Source: Salinibacillus aidingensis (GTDB lineage Bacteria; Bacillota; Bacilli; Bacillales; Alkalibacillaceae). Taken from it: a stretch of 64,000 nt of DNA. Position numbers and translations under genes: made by a program. The notes beneath the pieces were generated by a model. It saw nothing but the letters and a program-made list of their open reading frames with translations, was not told where the DNA came from and did no database searches. Shown piece after piece: positions 8,913 to 18,015 of the stretch. The first letter of the stretch is position 1; each line of letters begins with the position of its first letter. Location of the stretch: the NCBI RefSeq assembly GCF_039522525.1, contig NZ_BAAADO010000003.1, positions 1 through 64,000 of the forward strand, in the 5' to 3' direction.

Positions 8913-9696
8913 TGGGATGGAGGGGGCTCCTGGTCACCAGGCTTCATCTATCAATAAAGATGGGACATTATATACTAATGGGACCCGCGGTTATTATGGC
9001 AACGCTCCAACAATGGGTGGATTTGATCAGATGACTGCTACTGTAGGAGGGTTGTGGGATTCTATGTTAGGTGAAGGAAGACATTGGTGGATAACCTCAA
9101 CGTCCGACTCGCATGTTAACTGGAGAGATGGCGGAACAGATTTTTGGCCTGGTGAGTATTCCAAAACCTATGTAAAGGCTGAAAAAAATTACGAGGATAT
9201 CATGGAGAGTATTCGTGCAGGTAAGATATTTGTTACGACAGGTGATCTCATTTCTGAACTAGATATAAACGTTCAGACCGGAGGGAGTTCGGTTACGTTT
9301 GGTGAAACGCTAACTATCTCAATCAAAGAATCCGATGATGTAACAGTTACGATTCGTCTAAAAGATCCAAGCGTAGATAATGCCAATGGCGATAACCCAG
9401 CAGTAAAGCGCGTCGATTTAATTATAGGTGACATAATCGGAAAAGCAGAGGATCGTACAGCATATTCATACCCTACTACCAAAGTGCTAGCACGTTTTAC
9501 AGCAAAGGATTGGAAACAAAAGGGCGATTATATCGAAATTTCTTATACATTAAAAAACCTTGATAAAAACAGCTATATTCGATTACGAGGCACGAATACA
9601 GATCAATTAGAACCTGCTGTAGATCCTAAGGGAGAAGATCCATGGACAGATTTCTGGTTCTATTCAAACCCAGTGTTTATCAAGTTATCTAATTAA
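8911..9696 (+). pseudogene. PHP-domain metallophosphoesterase, C-terminal part
   Basis: The frame is open up to the IS110 edge and reads straight into conserved family sequence (SIGMEGAPGHQAS), so the N-terminal half has been lost. What remains has the metal-site block STSDSHVNWRDGGTDFWPGE near residue 61 and a C-terminal beta-rich domain of about 150 residues. Family members are exported phosphoesterases with a PHP fold. The ATG at 8917 has GGGATGG just before it but is internal by homology. Residual expression is unlikely to be useful. Confidence 0.7.
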
Positions 9697-9698
9697 AA

Positions 9699-9742
9699 AG
9701 AAGCGGCAACTAACGTTTATATCTTAGCTGCCGCTTTCTTTA
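9699..9742 (+). terminator. Rho-independent terminator
   Basis: AAGCGGCA (9701-9708) pairs with TGCCGCTT (9729-9736), extended by CTAA/TTAG, then TTCTTTACTT. It directly follows the PHP remnant's stop codon. Confidence 0.8.
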
Positions 9743-9768
9743 CTTAAAATGTGCCTGCGTTTATCACT

Positions 9769-10359
9769 TTAAATAATACTAATCATGCCATTTTTCATAA
9801 TCCTACTTCCCCATAGCTCGTCATATATGTCAGTCCATTGTCTTGAAATCTCCTCATTAATGAGTGTAAGAAGTTGTTCTTGGTTTTCATAGGCTGACTC
9901 TTCGGTGAAATTATAAGAGCCCGTAACGACTTGTTCGTTGTCGATAATGACCATTTTTAAGTGCATTTTTTGGGCGGTATTGACTTTTGCCTCAATACCG
10001 TTTTTGGTAAATGCATCTAGAATAGCGGCATTGTTATCTGTTTTTGCTTTGTCTTCATCTGTGAAAAGTCTGACGGTGACTCCTCGATCTTTTGCTTCAA
10101 GAATAGCTTCCGCGATATCTGTATCTTCGAAATTGTACATAGCAATGTCCAATGTCTCTTCTGCTTTATTTATAGTGTCAAGAAGAAGCGTTTTTGGATT
10201 ATTTTCCATACCACTGAAAGCAAAATCAATTCCAATATCATCTTCATCAACAATAAATGAAGTAGAATTACTAGTTAAAAAATGGTTAATAAGTAGTAAA
10301 TTAAGAAGAAGGGAGACAATACTCCAAAAATATAATAATGTTCTTGAATTGAATGACAA
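9769..10359 (-). CDS. single-HKD phospholipase D-family protein (Nuc-like), membrane-anchored or secreted
   Basis: The 196-residue protein has one HKD motif: H133, K135 and D140 in MHLKMVIID, followed by GSYNFTEESAYENQE. Single-motif members of the family work as dimers and are typically nonspecific nucleases or phosphodiesterases. Residues 8-29 form a hydrophobic signal or anchor segment, placing the domain outside the membrane. The TTG at 10359 with AGGAGG eight bases upstream is the only good start. It is convergent with the PHP remnant and divergent from the VTC operon. Confidence 0.8.
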   Translation of the reverse strand: MSFNSRTLLYFWSIVSLLLNLLLINHFLTSNSTSFIVDEDDIGIDFAFSGMENNPKTLLLDTINKAEETLDIAMYNFEDTDIAEAILEAKDRGVTVRLFTDEDKAKTDNNAAILDAFTKNGIEAKVNTAQKMHLKMVIIDNEQVVTGSYNFTEESAYENQEQLLTLINEEISRQWTDIYDELWGSRIMKNGMISII

Positions 10360-10584
10360 TTAAAGACCTCCTAAATAGATTATTATCAGTCTAATTATAA
10401 TAATTTAGTAAGTCGAGAAGATGTCTATTTTATCATTATCTAACCTCAACATAATCCATTAGACAAGTTAAAGGGCATCGTGCAAACAAAAATAGGTTGA
10501 TGTGATTTTTTTATTATGATTTATCCATACTCTTGTAAAATTAGTTATAAGAAATTATAAAGTTTTTGTAAATAAGTTCTCGTT

Positions 10585-10613
10585 TTGACATATACCCGAC
10601 ACATTACTCTAGT
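10585..10613 (+). promoter_or_regulatory. sigma-A promoter for the VTC-DUF4956-CotH operon
   Basis: A perfect TTGACA (10585-10590) is followed after 17 bases by TCTAGT (10608-10613, four of six matches), 33 bases before the GTG start. Confidence 0.5.
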
Positions 10614-10646
10614 AAAGTTCATAGCAGGTGAAAGGAGGGTTAGTAA

Positions 10647-11357
10647 GTGAAGAAATTAAAATTTCGTCATGAATTAAAATATTATGTTAATTATCATCAG
10701 TACTATTTAATCCGTCAGCGGTTACGTTTTTTTCTCAAACAGGATCAGCATGCAAACGAGAAAGGCGAATATCATATTCGGAGTGTTTATTTTGATGATA
10801 TTGAGAATAAGGCCTTGCAGGAAAAACAAGCAGGTATTCAAGACCGACATAAATATAGAATACGAGTGTATAACAAAAGCGATTCTATTATCCATTTCGA
10901 GAAGAAAATTAAACGAAATACACTTATTGCCAAAGAAAAAGAAGCCATTTCAAGACAAACTCTAAATCGATTATTAGCTAATGATTATACCGTACTTGAA
11001 CAGGAGGAATCTCCACTGTTACGAGAAATTCATTATGAAATGAAAAATAGAATGTTGCGACCGAAAGTAATCGTAGACTATGTAAGAGAGGCGTATATCG
11101 CTAGAACAGGAAATGTCCGGATTACGTTTGATAAAGACTTACGGACAGGATTGTATAAAATAGATCCCTTTGATTTAGAACTATATCCTATTAAGACTAT
11201 AGATGAACCCGTATATATCCTTGAAGTAAAGTATGATGAATATATTCCAAATTATATTCGGGATGCATTACAGTTAAGCGGTTTACAACGACAAGCGGCT
11301 TCAAAATATACAATATGTAGAAAATTCACAAAATCAAATTCTTGGGAGGATCAATAA
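10647..11357 (+). CDS. VTC-domain polyphosphate polymerase family protein
   Basis: The 236-residue protein shows the VTC tunnel-domain signatures in order: RHELKYYVN (7-15), RSVYFDD (45-51), HKYRIRVYN (68-76), HFEKKIKRN (82-90), PKVIVDYVREAY (139-150) and a basic C-terminus. In yeast the VTC4 domain makes polyphosphate from ATP; bacterial homologues in this context have uncharacterised substrates. The start is GTG 10647 with AAGGAGGG. The stop is immediately followed by the ATG of the DUF4956 gene, so the trio is one operon. Confidence 0.85.
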   Translation: MKKLKFRHELKYYVNYHQYYLIRQRLRFFLKQDQHANEKGEYHIRSVYFDDIENKALQEKQAGIQDRHKYRIRVYNKSDSIIHFEKKIKRNTLIAKEKEAISRQTLNRLLANDYTVLEQEESPLLREIHYEMKNRMLRPKVIVDYVREAYIARTGNVRITFDKDLRTGLYKIDPFDLELYPIKTIDEPVYILEVKYDEYIPNYIRDALQLSGLQRQAASKYTICRKFTKSNSWEDQ

Positions 11358-12050
11358 ATGCAAGATACTAATACAAATACTTTTTCAGACCTTTTAAATA
11401 CGGAAGTGCTTTCAAATTTCACTTCCGATATTTCCCTTCTGCAAACTGGGATAACAATGTCAATCTCTTTTTTATTAGGACTTTTTATTTATACACTGTA
11501 CAAGCGTATTTTTAGCGGGGTACTTTATTCAAAGAATTTTAACATTTCCCTTATTGGACTTTCAATGATTACATCACTAGTTATTATGGCAATAGGCTCG
11601 AATCTTATCTTATCACTAGGTATGGTAGGTGCGTTGTCAATCGTTCGTTTTAGAACACCAATTAAAGACCCAACGGATTTAATCTTTTTATTCTGGGCAC
11701 TAGCTGCTGGTATTATAACAGGTGCTGGATTCTATTCACTAGCAATCTTAGGTTCTGTAATTATCGGAATTGTGATGTTTATTTTTATGAAAAAATCTAG
11801 TTTTGAAACACCATATTTATTTGTTGTTAATTTTAAAGGGGAAGAAACAGAAAAAGTAATTTATAAAAAATTAAAACAAGTAGTAAACCGTTTTGAAGTG
11901 AAGCAAAAAAATGTGTCAGCTGAAGATGTTGAAGTCACATTCGAGGTTCGTTTAAAAGGTAAGGAACCAAGTTTTGTAAATGGTGTATCAGCGATTGAAG
12001 GCGTTGAAAATGCTGTACTAATCAGTTACAACGGGGATTACGTTCAATAA
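11358..12050 (+). CDS. DUF4956 membrane protein
   Basis: The 230-residue protein has about four membrane segments (roughly 26-46, 61-92, 107-143), including the family block MVGALSIVRFRTPIKDPTDL around residues 88-107, and a cytosolic C-terminal domain of about 85 residues with an ACT-like beta-alpha look. It starts directly after the VTC stop, with GGGAGG in the end of that gene. Family members recur between VTC and CotH genes in Gram-positive genomes, suggesting a three-part membrane system. The biochemical role is unknown. Confidence 0.85.
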   Translation: MQDTNTNTFSDLLNTEVLSNFTSDISLLQTGITMSISFLLGLFIYTLYKRIFSGVLYSKNFNISLIGLSMITSLVIMAIGSNLILSLGMVGALSIVRFRTPIKDPTDLIFLFWALAAGIITGAGFYSLAILGSVIIGIVMFIFMKKSSFETPYLFVVNFKGEETEKVIYKKLKQVVNRFEVKQKNVSAEDVEVTFEVRLKGKEPSFVNGVSAIEGVENAVLISYNGDYVQ

Positions 12051-12110
12051 AAGCTTTTGGGGGGACTTCTCACAGTGAGGGTGGATGCTCCCTTTTATTC
12101 AAAAAAGTAG

Positions 12111-13679
12111 GTGATGGATTTGCAATTTCATAGTAAAAGACTACGAAGCGTGATATTGGGTGTCATGCTCTCAGTATTTATGTTTTCTTTTAACGAACAT
12201 ATTACAAATGCCGAAGAGAATACTACGTACACAGATGACTCTATTTTCAAAAAGGATGAAATCAGCACGGTAAATATTGAGATAGACAAAGCCGATTTTC
12301 AGGATATGTTGGATAATCCGACTGCAGAAGAATATAAGGAGGCTACGATTACTTATAATGGTAAAACGATTAGGTATGCAGGGGTACGATTTAAAGGCAA
12401 CTCCTCGTTAAGTTCAGTGGCAGGATCTGAATCAGAACGCTACAGTTTTAAATTGAAATTCGATGAATATATTGATCAGAATTTAGAAGGCTATACGAAA
12501 ATCAATTTAAACAATAACTGGTCTGACCCATCCTATATGAGGGAGTTTCTTACCTATGAGTTAATGGACCAAATGGGAATTGCAACGCCAAAGTACTCGT
12601 ATGTTAGAGTTATGGTAAATGGCGAGCTGTATGGACTCTATTTAGCCGTTGAAAATATTGAAGCTCCTTATTTAGAGCGGAATTTCAGTTCAATTTCCGG
12701 GAACCTATTTAAAGCAGACATGGGAGCCACTCTAAGCTGGGAAGAAGGCATGTCTATTGCGAATACAGGCTTAGAACAAAAAATAGGTTTTGAGACTAAT
12801 TCTAACCTTCTCAGTTTTATTGAAGCTCTAGACAATCAAGAAAATGTCGAGGAGTATTTCGATGTAGACTCGTATCTCCGTTATTTAGCTGCTACTACTG
12901 TTTTGGCAAGTATGGACAGTTACCAGGGGCGGATGAACCATAATTATTATCTCTATGAACAAAATGGAAAATTTACATTTCTTACATGGGATCAAAATTT
13001 GTCTATTGGTGGAATGATGGGAAATGCGGATGCACAAAAAGAAATGCTTATTGATGAACCTACTTCGGGAGCGGTAGAAAACTATCCTCTTGTTGATTAT
13101 GTACTTTCAAATGGGGAATACAAAGAAACGTATCATACGTATGTGCAAGAAGCAGTTGACTTACTCGATGGGTTGGAAGAAAGAGTAGAAGAATTGAAGA
13201 CATTAATTGGAGATGCAGTAAAGAATGACCCGACTGCATTTTACACATATGAAGAATTCCTCGCAAACACTGGCGATGAAACAGTTGATAATAAACCTGG
13301 AATTGTTGGGTTTATGCAAGCCCGGATAGAGCACGTGCAAAAACAGTTAAATGGAGAAATCCCAAGCTATGAAAATGGAGAAGGAATAGGAGGCGGTATG
13401 GGTAGAGGTGGAATGCCTGAAGGAGGATTGCCAGGCGGTATGTCTGAGGGTGCACCTGAGGGTATGCCAGTAGCAGGAATGCAAGAAGGTGGAGGTGAAG
13501 AAAGACGGGGAGCCATGTTTGGCGGTGGAGATCGAGGAGGAATGCCCGGGTTTGGGGGAGGAAATCAAGCTAGTAATCCTCAAGGTCAACTGAAGGACCT
13601 AATCACTGTCATTGTTTTAATTGTTCTCCTGTTAGGTACCTTGATTTTTATTAATCGTTTCAAAAGGTATCGCGCATAA
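12111..13679 (+). CDS. CotH-family kinase, exported and C-terminally membrane-anchored
   Basis: The protein (up to 522 residues) has an N-terminal signal peptide, a CotH kinase domain and an unusual tail. Recognisable blocks are RFKGNSSLSS, YKFKLKFDE-like SFKLKFDEYI, INLNNNWSDPSYMREFLTYE, LYGLYLAVENIEAPYLERNF and FLTWDQNLSIGG. CotH of Bacillus phosphorylates spore coat proteins; here the signal peptide and C-terminal helix (about 492-515) imply a surface kinase. Residues 412-480 are a Gly/Met-rich low-complexity linker. The start is ambiguous: GTG 12111, ATG 12114, or TTG 12120, which has the best spacing to GTAGGTG. Note that CotH here is 60 bases after DUF4956. Confidence 0.85.
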   Translation: MMDLQFHSKRLRSVILGVMLSVFMFSFNEHITNAEENTTYTDDSIFKKDEISTVNIEIDKADFQDMLDNPTAEEYKEATITYNGKTIRYAGVRFKGNSSLSSVAGSESERYSFKLKFDEYIDQNLEGYTKINLNNNWSDPSYMREFLTYELMDQMGIATPKYSYVRVMVNGELYGLYLAVENIEAPYLERNFSSISGNLFKADMGATLSWEEGMSIANTGLEQKIGFETNSNLLSFIEALDNQENVEEYFDVDSYLRYLAATTVLASMDSYQGRMNHNYYLYEQNGKFTFLTWDQNLSIGGMMGNADAQKEMLIDEPTSGAVENYPLVDYVLSNGEYKETYHTYVQEAVDLLDGLEERVEELKTLIGDAVKNDPTAFYTYEEFLANTGDETVDNKPGIVGFMQARIEHVQKQLNGEIPSYENGEGIGGGMGRGGMPEGGLPGGMSEGAPEGMPVAGMQEGGGEERRGAMFGGGDRGGMPGFGGGNQASNPQGQLKDLITVIVLIVLLLGTLIFINRFKRYRA

Positions 13680-13768
13680 GAACTCAGAACGTCTAGGTCG
13701 CTTAGTTGTAGAGGACAATGACCTATTAACTTACTCTTATAAATAGATATAACATTAAAGATAAACTA

Positions 13769-13811
13769 AACAACCTTACTTCGATAATATCTGAAGTAAG
13801 GTTGTTTTATA
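13769..13811 (+). terminator. Rho-independent terminator of the CotH operon
   Basis: AACAACCTTACTTC (13769-13782) pairs with GAAGTAAGGTTGTT (13793-13806), followed by TTATAT. The stem is 14 bp without mismatch. Confidence 0.85.
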
Positions 13812-14152
13812 TAAAATAAATCTATCGTTTATAAATTTGGCCTTTTGTAGTAGATTGGGGTGAGAAAAATTCAAGCTACTGTTTCTTCTACAATTGAAGT
13901 GTTGAGTAATCAAGATAGGAATGACTACACCATAAAAAAAATCACTATTTTATTACAGCTCTCCTACTGTATCTAAATCACTCAATATGTCGGGAGACGT
14001 TTTGTATCAAAATGTGCAGATAAAAATATAGCTATTAACCAAAATGATTAGTACATAATAAACGATGGAAAGGTATGGCACTTCTAAAACCTTTATCCAT
14101 TGTTTAATATCTATATAATATTTATCTATTTTACATCAGGCATGTAGGATAA
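13812..14152. other. intergenic stretch, nothing recognised
   Basis: AT-rich, stop-rich in all frames, no hairpin with a T-run and no promoter pair that I would defend. Confidence 0.4.
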
Positions 14153-14525
14153 TTATTCACCGATTATTTCTGATTTTGGCAAAATAATTCGGAATGTTGT
14201 TCCTTTTGATGAGCTACTTAATAGTATTAGATCACCACCGAGTGCTTGGGCAATCATTTTACTAAAAGGTAAACCTAAACCCAGTCCACTAACTTTATAT
14301 TTTTTGTTTTCTCCGCGGTAAAAACGTTCAAAAATGAAAGTTTGCTCCTTTTTCTGAATACCTATACCGGTATTGCTAATATCAATCATAACGTCTTCTT
14401 TATCTGCTGTTATCTTTGCTTCAATCTTGCGTGAATCATCCGTCGCTTGTTTCGCGTTATTCAGTAAATTAGTAATAATTTGCTGCAGGCGAATTGGGTC
14501 TACACTAACTTCTATTCGTTCATCC
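14153..14525 (-). pseudogene. sensor histidine kinase, HATPase fragment
   Basis: Minus-strand reading from 14525 gives VDPIRLQQIITNLLNNAKQA (N box), then IDISNTGIGIQKKEQTFIFE (G1/F box) and SGLGLGLPFSKMIAQALGG (G2 box), ending at 14153. The sensor, HAMP and His-box regions are missing. The frame stops just upstream of 14525, 68 bases from the end of a response-regulator fragment. The kinase cannot autophosphorylate. Confidence 0.8.
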
Positions 14526-14592
14526 AGGTAGAATAACGAGAGTTAGTAAGTAACGAGTTGTCCAGTAACGCTGTATTGGTATCTTTTTTTTG

Positions 14593-14892
14593 TTAGTTTT
14601 CATAAACACTGAACTGATACCCCAATCCCCGAAGAGTTCTGATTTCGCCTTCTGATTCTGGCCAATCTCTTAATGTTTTTCTTATTCGTTTTATCGATAA
14701 ATCCACAGCCCTATCACTGCCGTCATAATCCCATCCCCATACACGTTCAATCAACTGATCTCTAGTAAACGTCTGATTCGGATGTTCTGATAAAAATAAA
14801 AGTAAGGATAAGTCTCTAGGGAATAATGCAATTTCTTCACTATTGATCTTCACGCGATGTGCTTGCAGGTCCATTTTCTGCAAGACCTTCAT
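14593..14892 (-). pseudogene. OmpR/PhoB-type response regulator, DNA-binding domain only
   Basis: The 99 residues form a winged-helix domain of the OmpR class (LFPRDLSLLLFLSEHPNQTF, RVWGWDYDGSDRAVDLSIKR, LRGLGYQFSVYEN). The receiver domain with the phospho-acceptor Asp is absent. Orientation and order match a regulator-kinase pair with the fragment at 14153-14525, so both are remains of one two-component system. Confidence 0.8.
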
Positions 14893-15067
14893 GTGCTAAA
14901 GATTCACTTGGTATGGATGTCACTTCGTGGAATATGGGTTATACTCATTGGAAAAAATTATTGTACAGATTGAATATGTCGAGAAAATGTCGATGAATAT
15001 TTAGGTGGAATAAAGTGATAGTTTGTATATAGTTTTATACTTATTACCATGCGTAGTGGCCAAATAC

Positions 15068-15120
15068 AAAAAAGACCTACTCCGTTAATAATTTTCATAA
15101 CTGATATAGGTCTTTTTTTC
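15068..15120. terminator. terminator-like hairpin, bidirectional
   Basis: AAAAAAGACCTA (15068-15079) pairs with TAGGTCTTTTTT (15107-15118) around a 27-nt loop. The rest of 14893-15208 holds no recognisable gene. Confidence 0.55.
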
Positions 15121-15208
15121 TTTATTATTTAAGGTGAGTAAGGTATTGAGTACTTATTATTAAACTCCAACAAGTACTCAATTTCGTATTCAGCTGTTTT
15201 TCTTCTAA

Positions 15209-15675
15209 CTAAACATAATATTCTTCCTGCACTTTTGAACCAAAGAGAATTGATTCTATTTCGTCTTTAGCATCCTCATAATTTGCTTCCTTAGCAACCA
15301 CTTTATCAACAAATTTTATAACATGAAATCCATCTTCTGTTCTTACTGGACCTATGATCTCTGCAGCCTCCGATGTGAATGCTGCATCTTCAAATTCCTG
15401 GTTCATTTCTCCTCTACCAAAGTAACCAAGGTCACCCCTATTGAATTTGTTGATTAATCGGTCGAATATTCTTGGACAAGTTCACTAAAATCTGTGCCCG
15501 TTTCAAGTGTATCAATCACTTCATAAGCAGTTGCTTCATCTTCATTTGAAATGTGACTCTAACCTTTACTTCTTCTTGTTGGGCAGAAGTAGCTTTATTT
15601 TCTTAAAATAGGTTGCATTTCTTCTTCCGTAATCGTAATCCGGTTAACTACCATTAACACTTGCGACATATTCTC
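15209..15675 (-). pseudogene. PrsA-like parvulin foldase remnant
   Basis: Fragments in different frames follow the order of a PpiC/PrsA protein. They are EYVASVNG then ITITEEEMQPILRK, then EDEATAYEVIDTLETGTDF and SELVQEYSTD with an in-frame stop, then LGYFGRGEMNQEFEDAAF and GPVRTEDGFHVIKFVDKV to the end at 15209. The signal peptide region is missing. At least two frameshifts are needed to join the parts, so it is dead. PrsA normally folds exported proteins outside the membrane. Confidence 0.75.
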
Positions 15676-15716
15676 CCTTTGTTTTTATTTAGATTGCTTT
15701 TTAATTAATTATTAAT

Positions 15717-16595
15717 TTATTGTGTACTTGTTAAAATAACATCGACCGTTTGCAATGTACCATTACGATAAAATTTAATTGTTGCTTTATCCCCACTTTC
15801 TAATTGGGTATATAAATATCTACGAAGATCTTCTTCTCCTTCTATTGGTTGATCATTAATTGAAGTAATAATGTCTTTCTGCTGTAATCCTGCAAGCCCC
15901 GCCGCAGAATTTTGGTCCACAGAAATAACAATGGCACCTTCAGTTATGCCTTCAGGAAGATTTTGTGCATAAAAAGGATTAATTTCGTTAAGATTAGCTA
16001 ATCCTACTCCTAAATAAGGTCGTACAACTTGTCCATGTTCCATGATTTCGTCAATAATAGTAACAACTTCATTACTTGGAATTGCAAACCCTAATCCTTC
16101 TACACCACTATCGGATATTTTCAGACTGTTAATTCCTATTAATTTCCCAGATGAATTAATGAGCGCACCACCGCTATTCCCTGGGTTGATTGCAGCATCA
16201 GTTTGAATAACCTCTAGGTTCCAGTCTCCAACAGAAGTTGACACTGTAATTGTCCTATCAACTGCACTGACGATTCCTTGTGTTACTGTTCTTGATAGCT
16301 CTAGGCCAAGTGGGTTACCAATTGCAATTACTTCCTGGCCAGTTCTTAATGCATCTGAATCCCCAAATTCTAGAGGATTAATATCATAGTTCCCAGCAAT
16401 TTTTAATACAGCAATATCAGTTAATGAATCCGTTCCTACTAATTTAGCTGTAACGACATCCCCATTGTATAGAGATACTTCTATTTCAGATGCTCCTTCA
16501 ATAACATGATTGTTCGTTACAATATACGCTGCGTCATTCGTTACGTTATAGATAACACCAGATCCAGTTCCACTTAAAAACCATTGAATTTCCTA
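15717..16595 (-). pseudogene. HtrA/DegP-type serine protease, N-terminally truncated
   Basis: One open minus-strand frame runs from about 16595 to 15717. It contains GTGSGVIYN, the catalytic His in TNNHVIEG, the Asp in SLTDIAVLKI, the Ser in INPGNSGGAL, and a PDZ domain (GVGLANL to VDVILTSTQ). The membrane anchor and linker before GTGSG are gone, and no start codon exists until a GTG at 16244, which lies after the His and Asp. HtrA enzymes degrade misfolded exported proteins; this copy cannot make an active enzyme. Confidence 0.8.
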
Positions 16596-16837
16596 ATCCA
16601 ATGTATTTTTTCAATAGACTTGTTAAATTTAGTGGTGTTACTAAAGACAGTTATCGGATTATTCACGCATGAACGATTGGGCTGGCAAAGTTCCCGAATT
16701 TCTATTTCATTTTTCTCGGGTTTTCTCTTACAAAATACACCAGGTGCCTTCTTATATCATACATTCATGCGTATGAATGCCCACACAGTGTTATAATAAT
16801 AAATGACTCTCATAAATTCTTGTTATTGGAGGAACAC

Positions 16838-17284
16838 ATGCTTACATTTGAAGAAAAGCTAAAAATTATTGAATCCTTACCAGAGTTACGACGAAAAGAT
16901 GTGTCACTTGGTCGTGTTAATTTCCATTATAAGGAAAGCGTCCAGGATAAAACGACAGTTGTGTATCATCTCCATCCGAATGGGAACGGATTTGTTTACG
17001 CGGGACTGATCGAAAATAACAAATACTTAACTGACCATAAAGGCATGGTTAATATACGGGATTTCACTGAACAACAGATTCGCAGCATTATTAAGGAGTC
17101 AATTGAATCGCTATCTGAGTCTACGTTTGAAGAGACTTGGGTGAATCATGAGAAACAAGAGCTGAGACTTGTATATGATTTTGACCTGTGGAACATATAT
17201 GCAGATGAGATGTTGGACGGAACATTTCCTACATATAATGGAGCGGCCAATTATTTAGAGCAAGAAGGGTTTTCGCGCAAGTAA
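16838..17284 (+). CDS. hypothetical cytosolic protein, 148 residues
   Basis: I do not recognise a named family, but the sequence looks like a real, well-folded Bacillaceae protein: MLTFEEKLKIIESLPELRRK, then VYHLHPNGNGFVYAG and a helical C-terminus ending YNGAANYLEQEGFSRK. There is no signal or membrane segment. The ATG at 16838 has GGAGG five bases upstream; an earlier start at 16820 lacks one. It is flanked by pseudogenes and may be the last intact gene of this decayed stretch. Confidence 0.75.
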   Translation: MLTFEEKLKIIESLPELRRKDVSLGRVNFHYKESVQDKTTVVYHLHPNGNGFVYAGLIENNKYLTDHKGMVNIRDFTEQQIRSIIKESIESLSESTFEETWVNHEKQELRLVYDFDLWNIYADEMLDGTFPTYNGAANYLEQEGFSRK

Positions 17285-17410
17285 TGGCATAGTTTATTAG
17301 ATAGCCCTCTTCGCAATATGAAAAAGTCAAACAAAACCGTGAAAAAAGGGTCAGCCCCCAAAGTGCTAAAATTTTAAAATGTAAAGTGATGGGGACTGTC
17401 TCTTTTCCTA

Positions 17411-17534
17411 CTATGCTGATTAAAGAAAAAGTTGAGTCCGTGGGCAAATTGAGAGCTTTTGTGCCACTAATGGACATCTCTCCTGATTTTACAGGTACAG
17501 TTGTTGCCATGGAGGACCATCGATTTTATCAGGC
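17411..17534 (+). pseudogene. penicillin-binding-protein transglycosylase fragment
   Basis: The frame MLIKEKVESVGKLRAFVPLM continues into VVAMEDHRFYQ, which matches the first conserved motif of glycosyltransferase family 51 (EDxxFxxH). The sequence then breaks off directly into the structured repeat at 17535. Only about 40 residues survive. Confidence 0.5.
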
Positions 17535-17672
17535 ATTAACTGGCCGTAATACCCCCACTTCAAGACTTTGAGCGTACCCCAACAAGACTAAGTGGGGGAT
17601 AAACGGCAAGTAAATTCCTGATAAGTTCAACTAGATGGAAAACCCCCCCCACTGATGGAAGTTTCACTTTAT
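17535..17672 (+). repeat. bipartite hairpin repeat, copy 1 (second hairpin damaged)
   Basis: It starts ATTAACTGGCCGTAATAC and ends GAAGTTTCACTTTATGA. The first hairpin pairs CCCCCACTT with AAGTGGGGG; the outer ACTGGCCGT arm faces ACGGCAAGT with one mismatch. The left arm of the second hairpin is deleted compared with copy 2 at 44711-44860. It is preceded by TTTATCAGGC, close to the flank of the other copies. Confidence 0.75.
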
Positions 17673-17798
17673 GAGCATGGGGCCTTTGAATTCATTTCTC
17701 TTCTAGGTGACAGTATCTCATAGTGACACATCGTTACCAAATATTATTCCACAATTAAAATTCAGAATTATTATTCTCAGTTTTTTAAGTCTCCACCC

Positions 17799-17828
17799 TT
17801 GTACTATTTAGTGAAAAAGGTGTATAAT
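17799..17828 (+). promoter_or_regulatory. promoter of tRNA-Leu(CAG)
   Basis: TTGTAC (17799-17804), an 18-base spacer and TATAAT (17823-17828), 42 bases before the tRNA. Confidence 0.6.
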
Positions 17829-17870
17829 TCATATCGTAATAAAGTTTTCCGTTAATACATTTCATACACT

Positions 17871-17954
17871 GCGGATGTGGCGGAACCGGCAGACGCGCTA
17901 GATTCAGGGTCTAGTGGTGGAAACACCGTGGGGGTTCGAATCCCTTCATCCGCA
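17871..17954 (+). tRNA. tRNA-Leu (CAG), no encoded CCA
   Basis: A class II tRNA with acceptor GCGGATG/CATCCGC, anticodon CAG in TTCAGGG and a long variable arm. Discriminator A17954 is followed by TCG, so CCA is not encoded. It stands alone with its own promoter and terminator and marks the boundary between the decayed region and conserved genes. Confidence 0.95.
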
Positions 17955-17972
17955 TCGCTAATTGGAAAAATG

Positions 17973-18015
17973 AGCCCATAAACCTTTATATTTTAAAGGA
18001 TTTATGGGCTTTTTT
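17973..18015 (+). terminator. terminator after tRNA-Leu
   Basis: AGCCCATAAACC (17973-17984) pairs with GGATTTATGGGCT (17998-18010), followed by TTTTT. Confidence 0.9.

Noticed and set aside
17229..17510. Minus-strand ORF of 93 residues
   Set aside because: It overlaps the end of the plus-strand gene and the transglycosylase fragment, and has no ribosome binding site or family likeness.
1820..17954. Idea that the region between the two tRNA-Leu genes is an integrated element using tRNA-Leu as attachment site
   Set aside because: No integrase gene and no repeat of either tRNA 3' end at the far boundary; the anticodons differ (CAA and CAG).
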